NCBI GenBank assembly: GCA_003281605.1
Contig: QCBM01000002.1
Span: 290,097 to 354,096 of the forward strand
Direction of reading: 5' to 3'
Length of the DNA: 64,000 nucleotides
Origin: Prochlorococcus sp. AG-347-I06
GTDB lineage: Bacteria; Cyanobacteriota; Cyanobacteriia; PCC-6307; Cyanobiaceae
Every line of letters starts with the position of its first letter. Position 1 is the first letter of the stretch. Shown here one piece after another: positions 1-8,360 of the stretch. The notes beneath the pieces were generated by a model. It did not search any database and was not told where the DNA came from. It saw nothing but the letters and a program-made list of their open reading frames with translations. A program made the translations under genes and the position numbers.

Positions 1-445
1 AGTACAAGTCGCATTAACTGAATCAGTCGCATCACTGGGTAAAGAAGGAGATCTAGTTGAAGTAGCACCTGGATACGCAAGAAATTTTCTATTACCTTAT
101 GGAAAGGCAATGAATGTAACACCAGCTGTCCTTAAACAAATTGAAAGGAAGAAAGAAAAAGAAAAAATCGCTGCTGATAAATTAAAGCAAGAAGCTTTAG
201 ATTTTCAAACTGCATTATCTACAATAGGTAGGTTCACTATCAAAAAACAGGTTGGAGAAGATGGTGTCCTTTTTGGAACAGTTACCAATGGTGATGTTGC
301 CGAAGCGATAGAAGCGGCTACTAAAAAAGAAATTGATAGAAGAAACATTACTGTTCCTGATATTCATAATTTAGGTTCCTTTACCGCAAAAATAAAATTA
401 CATCCAGAAGTAAATGCAGAAGTAAATATTGAAGTAACAAGTTAA
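1..445 (+). CDS. rplI: 50S ribosomal protein L9, 5' truncated by window edge
   Basis: Frame is open from base 2 ([41 protein letters not shown]...), the conserved L9 N-terminal domain; immediately upstream of dnaB. Confidence 0.95.
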   Translation, partial: VQVALTESVASLGKEGDLVEVAPGYARNFLLPYGKAMNVTPAVLKQIERKKEKEKIAADKLKQEALDFQTALSTIGRFTIKKQVGEDGVLFGTVTNGDVAEAIEAATKKEIDRRNITVPDIHNLGSFTAKIKLHPEVNAEVNIEVTS

Positions 446-503
446 TCAATTTGTTGCATTATTTTGAAAAGTAGCCAGAGTATATATCTAAGCAATTAAA
501 GAT

Positions 504-1886
504 ATGGTTTCCGTACCTTTTCCAAATAATGGGCAAAATAAAAATTTTAAAAAGGATTTTAATAGTGAAAATGCTGGATTAGTTCCTCCTCAAAACGTTC
601 AAGCAGAGGAAGCCGTTCTTGGTGGCATACTTCTTGATCCAGACGCGATCGGAAGAATTGCAGATTTAATTAAACCTGAAGCTTTTTATATAAATGCCCA
701 TCAAGAGATTTATAGAACAGCATTAATGTTGCATACCCAAGGAAAACCAACTGATTTAACATCAATGAGTGCTTGGTTAGCAGATAATGGATCACTAGAA
801 AAAATTGGAGGGAATAGCAAACTTGTAGAGCTAGTTGAAAATGTTTCCTCTACAGCTTCTATAGAACAAGTTGCTAATTTAATTAACGACAAATTTATGA
901 GAAGGCAACTTATTAGATCTGGAAATGAAGTGGTTCAACTAGGTTTTGATCAAACTCAAGATACTAATGAAGTTCTAGATAAAGCAGAGCAAAAAATATT
1001 TGAAATCAGTCAAGAAAAACCTTCAAAAGGTCTGACTCAGGCCGCTGAAATCCTTACAAGTACTTTCAATGAAATAGAGTCAAGATCATTAGGTACTTCA
1101 GTAGCTGGAATTCCTGTAAATTTCTATGATCTTGATGCAATGACTCAAGGTTTTCAAAGAAGTGATTTAATAATTGTTGCTGGAAGGCCTTCAATGGGAA
1201 AAACTTCAATAGTTCTTAATCTGGCTAAAAATGTTGCACAATCTCAAGATTTACCTGTGTGTGTATTTAGCCTTGAAATGAGTAAAGAACAGTTGACATA
1301 TAGACTACTCTCTATGGAAGTGGGAATCGAAAGTGGAAGGCTAAGAACAGGAAGATTACAGCAAGATGAATGGCCATTACTCGGAGAAGGTATCAATTCA
1401 TTAGGTCAATTACCAATATTTATAGATGACAAGCCTAACTTAAGTGTTCTAGAGATGAGATCTCTGTGCAGAAGATTAATAGCTGAACAAAAAAAAGAAC
1501 TTGGATTAATTGTGATTGATTATCTGCAGTTGATGGAAGGATCAACCCCTGATAATAGAGTGCAAGAACTTTCACGAATAACAAGAGGTCTTAAAAGCAT
1601 GGCCAGAGAATTAAAAGTACCAGTAGTAGCTTTATCTCAGCTTAGTAGAGGGGTTGAGTCTAGAACAAATAAAAGACCAATGTTAAGTGATCTAAGAGAA
1701 TCAGGATCTATTGAACAAGACGCAGATTTAGTATTAATGATTTATAGAGATGAATACTATAATCCGGAGACTGAAGATAGAGGAATTACAGAAATTATTG
1801 TCACTAAACATAGAAATGGACCCGTAGGAACTGTTAAATTATTATTTGAACCTCAATTTACGAGATTTAGGAATTTAGCTAATTAA
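504..1886 (+). CDS. dnaB: Replicative DNA helicase DnaB
   Basis: Walker A GRPSMGKTS, VIDYLQLM, SQLSRGVESR motifs; 460 aa. Confidence 0.97.
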   Translation: MVSVPFPNNGQNKNFKKDFNSENAGLVPPQNVQAEEAVLGGILLDPDAIGRIADLIKPEAFYINAHQEIYRTALMLHTQGKPTDLTSMSAWLADNGSLEKIGGNSKLVELVENVSSTASIEQVANLINDKFMRRQLIRSGNEVVQLGFDQTQDTNEVLDKAEQKIFEISQEKPSKGLTQAAEILTSTFNEIESRSLGTSVAGIPVNFYDLDAMTQGFQRSDLIIVAGRPSMGKTSIVLNLAKNVAQSQDLPVCVFSLEMSKEQLTYRLLSMEVGIESGRLRTGRLQQDEWPLLGEGINSLGQLPIFIDDKPNLSVLEMRSLCRRLIAEQKKELGLIVIDYLQLMEGSTPDNRVQELSRITRGLKSMARELKVPVVALSQLSRGVESRTNKRPMLSDLRESGSIEQDADLVLMIYRDEYYNPETEDRGITEIIVTKHRNGPVGTVKLLFEPQFTRFRNLAN

Positions 1887-1898
1887 ATCGCTCCTAAA

Positions 1899-3866
1899 AT
1901 GCATGATAATCACTCAACAAATGAATCTTTTGATGTCATCGTTATTGGAGGAGGACATGCAGGATGCGAAGCAGCTATAACAACAGCAAAATTAGGATTT
2001 TCTACAGCCTTATTTACAATCAATTTAGATAGGATTGCCTGGCAACCTTGCAACCCTGCAGTTGGCGGGCCGGCAAAAAGTCAGTTGGTACATGAAGTTG
2101 ATGCATTAGGTGGAATTATTGGTAAATTAGCTGACGAAACAGCTATACAAAAAAGAATATTAAATGCAAGTAGAGGCCCAGCCGTATGGGCATTAAGAGC
2201 TCAAACAGATAAAAGAGAATACTCAAAAAAGATGATTGAAATACTACAAAATACAGATAATTTATCTTTAAAAGAAGCAATGATTACTGAACTGGATATT
2301 GCAAAAAATGAAGAAATTGGATTGAACTCAAAAAACATCTTAAAAAAAAGAATAAAGGGTGTAAGGACTTTCTTTGGGAGTTATTACTCAGCTAGATCAG
2401 TTATCATCACAGCTGGCACGTTCTTAGAAGGAAGAATATGGATAGGAAATAAATCAATGTCAGCTGGTAGGTCGGGCGAACAAGCAGCAAAAGGACTTAC
2501 TCAAAATTTACACGAAATTGGTATCAAAACAGAACGTTTAAAAACAGGAACTCCAGCAAGAGTTGATAAAAGAAGTATCATTTTTGATGAATTAGATATA
2601 CAACCAAGTACTGCAGCAGATAAATATTTTTCTTTTGACCCAGATATAAAAAATAATATGCCCCAAGTTAGTTGTCACATCACAAGAACAACTACCGAAA
2701 CACATCAACTAATTCGAGACAATTTACATTTAACTCCCATTTACGGCGGTTTTATTGATAGTAAGGGGCCAAGATATTGTCCTTCTATTGAAGATAAAAT
2801 CGTTAAATTTGCTGATAAAGAATCACATCAAATTTTCTTAGAACCAGAAGGAATTAATACTCCTGAAATATATGTGCAAGGATTTTCTACAGGTTTACCA
2901 GAAAATATTCAATTAGAACTTTTAAGAACCTTACCTGGATTAAGTGAATGTAAAATGTTGCGTCCAGCATATGCTGTAGAGTATGACTACATACCTGCAA
3001 CACAGCTCCAAACATCACTCGAAACGAAAGAAATTGAATATTTATTTAGCGCCGGACAAATTAATGGGACTACTGGTTATGAAGAAGCAGCAGCACAGGG
3101 GTTAGTTGCAGGAGTCAATGCTACAAGAAAACTAAACAAAAAAGACCCAATAATCTTCACCAGAGAAAGCAGTTATATAGGAACAATGATCAATGATTTA
3201 ATAACCAAAGATCTCAAAGAACCATACAGAGTTCTCACTAGCAGGAGTGAATATAGGTTGACTCTTAGGGGAGATAATGCAGATAGGCGATTAACTCCAT
3301 TAGGTTATGAAATAGGGTTAATTGATGAGAAAAGATGGTCGGTCTATAAGGAAAAAATGAAACTCCTTGAAGAAGAGAAATTAAGATTACAAAACACTCG
3401 ATTAAAAAACACGGATGAAATATCAAAAAAACTAGAATTAGCCACGGGATCAAAAATCAAAGGCTCAATAACTTTGAAAGAACTCTTAAAAAGACCAAAC
3501 TTTCATTATTCAGATTTAATTAAATATAATTTGACTGAAAAAAACATAGCTTCTTCAATACAAGAAGGTGTTGAAATAGATATTAAATACGAGGGTTATC
3601 TTAAAAGACAAAAAAACAACATTGAACAAATAAATCGTCAACGCTGTAAATCTCTGCCTCTAGAAATAAATTATGAAAAGATAGATACATTATCTTTAGA
3701 AGCTAGAGAAAATTTGAATAAGATAAAGCCAAAAAATTTTGGTGATGCTTCAAAAATTCCTGGGGTTAGCAAAGCTGATTTAACTGCTTTACTTGTTTGG
3801 CTAAAAATAAGAGAGATAAAAAAAGATAAGGCAAATAATTTTGCTAAAAAAAAGTTATCATCTTAA
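1899..3866 (+). CDS. mnmG: tRNA uridine-5-carboxymethylaminomethyl modification enzyme MnmG (GidA)
   Basis: [40 protein letters not shown](T)[10 protein letters not shown] motifs. Confidence 0.97.
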   Translation: MHDNHSTNESFDVIVIGGGHAGCEAAITTAKLGFSTALFTINLDRIAWQPCNPAVGGPAKSQLVHEVDALGGIIGKLADETAIQKRILNASRGPAVWALRAQTDKREYSKKMIEILQNTDNLSLKEAMITELDIAKNEEIGLNSKNILKKRIKGVRTFFGSYYSARSVIITAGTFLEGRIWIGNKSMSAGRSGEQAAKGLTQNLHEIGIKTERLKTGTPARVDKRSIIFDELDIQPSTAADKYFSFDPDIKNNMPQVSCHITRTTTETHQLIRDNLHLTPIYGGFIDSKGPRYCPSIEDKIVKFADKESHQIFLEPEGINTPEIYVQGFSTGLPENIQLELLRTLPGLSECKMLRPAYAVEYDYIPATQLQTSLETKEIEYLFSAGQINGTTGYEEAAAQGLVAGVNATRKLNKKDPIIFTRESSYIGTMINDLITKDLKEPYRVLTSRSEYRLTLRGDNADRRLTPLGYEIGLIDEKRWSVYKEKMKLLEEEKLRLQNTRLKNTDEISKKLELATGSKIKGSITLKELLKRPNFHYSDLIKYNLTEKNIASSIQEGVEIDIKYEGYLKRQKNNIEQINRQRCKSLPLEINYEKIDTLSLEARENLNKIKPKNFGDASKIPGVSKADLTALLVWLKIREIKKDKANNFAKKKLSS

Positions 3867-3947
3867 AAGCACTCCGTCAGAGCACTGAACAATAAACTTT
3901 TTAACTCTCCAAAAATTTTATGGGAAGAAAAAGCCTCTAATTTTTTA

Positions 3948-4490
3948 GTGAAGAATTCACTACCAAAAATATCTGGCCCATGGAAATTAATGCTGCTTGG
4001 GGATGGAAGTCCAACTAGACATCTTCAGCTTTTAACTAATCAAGAGACGAAAATTAAATTAATTTCAATGCAATTAGATCCTCTATCCACTAAAGAAGGC
4101 CCTAAAGAATTGAATCAGTTAAATGGACCTTTAATTAGAAGACAGGTATGGATCAAAAGCAATGATAAAAACCTAGCATGGGCAGAAAGTTGGTGGAATG
4201 CAAATCAAGTGAATGAAAATTTAAAAGCCAAAGAAGAGCCAATTTGGAAGAATTTGACGCAAGACAGATCAGAATTATTTAGAGAAGTTGATCGTATTTC
4301 ACTTGTCAATGCAAAATGGTTAGAAGATCAATTTTGCTTTAAAGGTCCATTCTGGTCAAGAAATTACAGATTTTTTCGAGACAAAAAACCCTTAACAATT
4401 ATAAGGGAGGTTTTCAATCCAAATTTAGAAACTTTACTGGGATATTCAGGAATTAAAGAATTTACCAAACTATACTCTTCTTCTTCTTGA
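3948..4490 (+). CDS. Chorismate lyase-like (DUF98/Ycf21-type) protein; GTG start as given, N-terminus may be longer
   Basis: SGPWKLMLLGDGSPTRHLQLLT and RRQVWIKS...W motifs typical of cyanobacterial DUF98 proteins. Frame remains open upstream to 3867 (see finding). Confidence 0.75.
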   Translation: MKNSLPKISGPWKLMLLGDGSPTRHLQLLTNQETKIKLISMQLDPLSTKEGPKELNQLNGPLIRRQVWIKSNDKNLAWAESWWNANQVNENLKAKEEPIWKNLTQDRSELFREVDRISLVNAKWLEDQFCFKGPFWSRNYRFFRDKKPLTIIREVFNPNLETLLGYSGIKEFTKLYSSSS

Positions 4491-5033
4491 TCTAGGAAGA
4501 TTTCTTGATTTTGATTGAACTTGTTGGATTGATTGATCTCTCGAAGTATTATTCTCATTTTCTGAAGCTCTTTGCCATCTTTCAACTTTGAAATCCATTT
4601 CATCTGGCCAATCTTCATCCTTACTCTCTTTCACATAGGGTAATTTTTTTTGCTCAGTTGTCGGCAAATTTTTTGGTTGCCTTAAAGATATTGCTTCTAA
4701 AGGTCTTTTTGAATACTTTGTAGTAGATTCATAAGAATTTGATTTTCTGGAAAATGTCTTAAAATCGCTTTGATCATCATAAAAATTCTCATCATTCCAA
4801 TCATCATTTTCTTCATCAAAAAATAAATCCACTTTTTTAGATACCCATTTTCCTACTTTTTTAACACTCTTACTTGTTATTCCTTGAAAATCTGAGTTCC
4901 TTCTTTTACCTGGCCTAGCACCAGATACTCCATCAACGAATTGTCTTCCGGTTTCAAAAATTTTATCAACTTGTTTATCAACAATATTTCTATCAAAACT
5001 ATTTCTAAGATTTCTAATTCTCCTTGAATCCAT
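4470..5033 (-). CDS. Conserved charged hypothetical protein (picocyanobacterial type)
   Basis: 187-aa ORF starting MDSRRIRNLRNSFDRNIVDKQVDKIFETGRQFVDGVSGARPG; highly charged with low-complexity C-terminus; no strong competing ORF. Confidence 0.7.
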   Translation of the reverse strand: MDSRRIRNLRNSFDRNIVDKQVDKIFETGRQFVDGVSGARPGKRRNSDFQGITSKSVKKVGKWVSKKVDLFFDEENDDWNDENFYDDQSDFKTFSRKSNSYESTTKYSKRPLEAISLRQPKNLPTTEQKKLPYVKESKDEDWPDEMDFKVERWQRASENENNTSRDQSIQQVQSKSRNLPRSRRRRV

Positions 5034-5117
5034 AAATTATTATTCTTTTTAAAATATAAATTACATTAAAAAAATAAATAATTCCAAAGATAGAAACAAA
5101 AACACATCTAATTATTT

Positions 5118-5645
5118 CTAATCAAACAAAATTAAACACTTTTTATTCCATGATCCATTGAAGAAATTTACACAACATTTTTTACAGGCTATATTCTTTA
5201 TTCTTTTTCTGTAGAAAAATTTCTCACCACAATTTTGACAAGTTCCTATGTATTTTATTTCTCTCCTTTCAATAGGAAATGAGTGCCTTACAGAAATTTG
5301 AAAATTCTTCTCTTTCTCATTAATTTCATTCATCTTTTCTAAGAAATTTGGACCATGTATCTCATTTTTTTTTAATATCCTATCTACCCATGCATGAATC
5401 ATTTCATGACATAAAGTACTGTTTATTTCACTATTAGATAATTTACTCAAAATAGGTTTCGATAAGATAATTTCAGAATCTACAAGACCATTAATTCTTT
5501 TTCTTTTATAAAAACCAGCAGTAGTTTTTAATCTATTATCACTCCATCTAACTTTTACTAATGGTTGATTATTAACCGCTAGAGATTTTTCAAAATATTG
5601 GCTATTAAATTTATGAAATAAAGGTAAAAGAGGAATTACAGGCAT
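5118..5645 (-). CDS. SprT-like zinc metalloprotease
   Basis: HExxH motif (LCHEMIHAW) followed by CQNCGEKF...CKKC zinc-ribbon-like cysteines. Confidence 0.85.
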   Translation of the reverse strand: MPVIPLLPLFHKFNSQYFEKSLAVNNQPLVKVRWSDNRLKTTAGFYKRKRINGLVDSEIILSKPILSKLSNSEINSTLCHEMIHAWVDRILKKNEIHGPNFLEKMNEINEKEKNFQISVRHSFPIERREIKYIGTCQNCGEKFFYRKRIKNIACKKCCVNFFNGSWNKKCLILFD

Positions 5646-5730
5646 TATGGATTAAAATTAGTATTATTTTGACAAAAAAACCCATCAAAAACGATTTCTT
5701 TTCTTAAAGTAATAAAAAACTTAAATCAAC

Positions 5731-6150
5731 ATGGATGCAACACTAGTTAAAGATATCGGAATTAAAGCATTATTAGTAGGCGGAGCTGTACTAGTTTCTT
5801 TTTGGACTTTTAATGCAGTCAAATTAGTTATAAGCGCCAGAGGAATTAATCCATTAGTGAGAAAGTTTTTTGATCAAATAGCTGCTGGCAGAATTGATGC
5901 AGCGTATGGTTTAACTACAAAAACTTATAAAACTCATGTGAAGCGCCAAGACTTTCTTAAATTTTTAGCTAGTTTAAACCTCAATAAATATAGAAATTTA
6001 AAATCAGGAAGACCTAGAGTCCAAGAAGATCAAATCATAATAACCTTGAATTTAAAATCAGAAGATAAACAAGATGAGCTCCCATTAGATTTTACTTTCT
6101 CAAAAACTGACAATGATTGGAAAATAGACAGAATAGCAAGAGTGAATTAA
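5731..6150 (+). CDS. Conserved hypothetical protein with N-terminal TM helix (possibly DUF4864-like)
   Basis: N-terminal hydrophobic segment (ALLVGGAVLVSFWTFNAVKLVI), then a soluble domain FDQIAAGRIDAAYGLTTKTYK... resembling small DUF4864/NTF2-like proteins. Confidence 0.65.
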   Translation: MDATLVKDIGIKALLVGGAVLVSFWTFNAVKLVISARGINPLVRKFFDQIAAGRIDAAYGLTTKTYKTHVKRQDFLKFLASLNLNKYRNLKSGRPRVQEDQIIITLNLKSEDKQDELPLDFTFSKTDNDWKIDRIARVN

Positions 6151-6159
6151 TAATTTCTT

Positions 6160-7488
6160 GTGAGGCAAAAAGAATTGTTTAAAGAAGAGATAATACATCA
6201 ACTAGAATTACACCCAAGTAGATTAGATAAAGAGAAAATCATCTCAGAAGCAATGGAAGATGGTTTAGATGATTTTTTTGAGGGCATCCGTATGGCACTT
6301 GATCCATTAGTAACTTTTGGTGTAAAAATTGTCCCTGAGAAAGAGACTGAAAAAAGTCAAAATTTTTTATGGGAAGATTTTAGAAAATTAGCTAATAAGC
6401 TTATTCAAAGAGAACTTACTGGTCATGCTGCTCGCGATGCAATTCTTTCGGCTATGGAATCTGCAACGAAAGAAGAGTGGAATGGATTTTATAGACGAGT
6501 TTTAATTAAAGATCTTAGATGTGGTGTATCTGAAAAAACAATCAACAAGATAGCAAAGAAATTTCCCAAATATGCTATTCCTATTTTTTCTTGTCCATTA
6601 GCTCATGACAGTGCAAATCATGAAAAAAAAATGATAGGAAAAAAGCAAATTGAAATCAAATTAGATGGTGTACGCGTCTTAACTATTATTAGACAAAATA
6701 AAGTAGAAATGTTTTCTCGTAATGGGAAACAATTCCATAATTTTGGTCATATTATCTCAGAAATAGAAAAAGCCTTAAAAGAGGACCCAGCATCTTATGA
6801 CTTAGTACTCGATGGTGAAGTGATGAGCGCTAACTTTCAAGATTTAATGAAACAGGTACATAGAAAAGATGGCAAACAAACCAAAGACGCAGTTCTCCAC
6901 CTATTTGACTTATGTCCCCTTGAAAACTTTCAAAAAGGGAGATGGAACACTAGTCAAACAAAACGAAGTTTATTAGTAAAAGAATGGGTAGCAAAACATT
7001 CTATGCTTCTAAAACATATACAAACACTTGAATGGGAAAATGTAGATCTCGACACTATTGAAGGACAAAAAAGATTTGTAGAGCTGAATAAATCTGCTGT
7101 GGAAGGTGGGTATGAAGGAGTAATGATTAAAGATCCTGATGCTATGTATGAATGTAAAAGAACTCACAGTTGGTTAAAAGCAAAACCTTTCATTGAAGTC
7201 ACTTTAAAAGTTGTATCAGTTGAGGAAGGTACAGGTCGCAACAAAGGGAGACTGGGTGCAATCCTGGTAGAAGGAGAAGATGATGGGTATGAATATAGTC
7301 TTAGTTGCGGAAGCGGATTTAGTGATATTCAACGTGAAGAATATTGGTCAAAACGTAATCATCTCGTTGGTCAACTTGTGGAAATCAGAGCTGATGCAAA
7401 AACCAAGTCAAAGGATGCAGTTGCTTTTAGTCTTAGGTTTCCTAGATTTAAATGTTTTAGAGGATTTAAAGATGGAGAAAAAGTTTAA
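6160..7488 (+). CDS. ATP-dependent DNA ligase (phage-like domain organisation; GTG start)
   Basis: Nucleotidyltransferase motifs: I EIKLDGVR (codons 6658-6669), III LDGEVM, IIIa LHLFDL, IV YEGVMIKDP, V WLKAKP; OB-fold C-terminus RFPRFKCFRGFKDG; N-terminal ELTGHAARDAI...RRVLIKDLRCGVS resembles the T4 ligase DNA-binding domain. Confidence 0.93.
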   Translation: MRQKELFKEEIIHQLELHPSRLDKEKIISEAMEDGLDDFFEGIRMALDPLVTFGVKIVPEKETEKSQNFLWEDFRKLANKLIQRELTGHAARDAILSAMESATKEEWNGFYRRVLIKDLRCGVSEKTINKIAKKFPKYAIPIFSCPLAHDSANHEKKMIGKKQIEIKLDGVRVLTIIRQNKVEMFSRNGKQFHNFGHIISEIEKALKEDPASYDLVLDGEVMSANFQDLMKQVHRKDGKQTKDAVLHLFDLCPLENFQKGRWNTSQTKRSLLVKEWVAKHSMLLKHIQTLEWENVDLDTIEGQKRFVELNKSAVEGGYEGVMIKDPDAMYECKRTHSWLKAKPFIEVTLKVVSVEEGTGRNKGRLGAILVEGEDDGYEYSLSCGSGFSDIQREEYWSKRNHLVGQLVEIRADAKTKSKDAVAFSLRFPRFKCFRGFKDGEKV

Positions 7489-7604
7489 ATTTTAAAAATA
7501 ATGTTTAACAAAGTAGTCAAAGAAAAATGTGGTTTTTAAATAAAAAAAATAAAAATCTTAGCTATAGAATATAAGAATAATTATCAGGACTTTTTGAGAA
7601 ACTT

Positions 7605-7757
7605 ATGACGAAGAAAACAGTTTTCAACTTCATAAAAACACCTTGTGGAAAGGCCAAATATATCGAATTAGAAGCCAACAAAACTTTACTAGGTAAATTA
7701 AGGCTTTTGTGGTTTATCTTAATTGCATCAATTAGAGATTGGAATATTAAGGAGTAA
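7605..7757 (+). CDS. Small ORF, 50 aa (MTKKTVFNFIKTPCGKAKYIELEANKTLLGKLRLLWFILIASIRDWNIKE)
   Basis: ATG..TAA ORF occupying most of a 270-bp gap; N-terminal basic, one hydrophobic segment; TATAGAAT/TATAAGAATAAT-like sequence upstream. Below the length cutoff of the supplied ORF track. Confidence 0.45.
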   Translation: MTKKTVFNFIKTPCGKAKYIELEANKTLLGKLRLLWFILIASIRDWNIKE

Positions 7758-7761
7758 ATTC

Positions 7762-8358
7762 TTAAGAGTTTTCAAAATATTCCCTAGAGTATTTAGCTGA
7801 GAAATATACAACTAAAAAAGTTGAACTAATTCCAACGATAGTCATATATAAATTATTTGGTGATTGCACATTTTTTAGCTCCTGGATATTTTTTGCCAAA
7901 CTACCTATTGAGCAATAAAGAAAAGTTCCTGGAATGATTCCAAGAAGACCAAAAGCGAAATCTCGAAATTTAACATTATTCAAACCATAAAAATAATTAA
8001 GAATACTAAAGGGAAATATGGGCGATAATCTTGCTAAAAAAATTAATTTAAGTCCGCCTTTTTCTACTACTTTTTCCATAACACTTAATTTTGGATAACG
8101 GCTAAAAAGATTTTTTAGCTTTTTTGCAAAAAAAATTTTTGATACAAAAAAAGAAACTAATGCTCCTATAGAAGCAGAGAAAAAAACGATAATAGATCCT
8201 AAATATGAGCCATACAAAAAACCTGATAATAAAGATAACCAAGAAGCTGGAAGTATTAACAAAACAATTACAATATAAATACAAACAAACGAAAATATCC
8301 CAATTCCAGTATTAAAAAAAAATGACAAATTATAAATATTTTCGAAAAATATATTCAT
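7762..8358 (-). CDS. TVP38/TMEM64 (DedA-like / VTT domain) membrane protein
   Basis: PASWLSLLSGFLYGSYLGSIIVFFSASIGALVSF and LARLSPIFPFSILNYFYGLNNVKFRDF...GIIPGTFLY motifs. Confidence 0.88.
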   Translation of the reverse strand: MNIFFENIYNLSFFFNTGIGIFSFVCIYIVIVLLILPASWLSLLSGFLYGSYLGSIIVFFSASIGALVSFFVSKIFFAKKLKNLFSRYPKLSVMEKVVEKGGLKLIFLARLSPIFPFSILNYFYGLNNVKFRDFAFGLLGIIPGTFLYCSIGSLAKNIQELKNVQSPNNLYMTIVGISSTFLVVYFSAKYSREYFENS

Positions 8359-8360
8359 TC

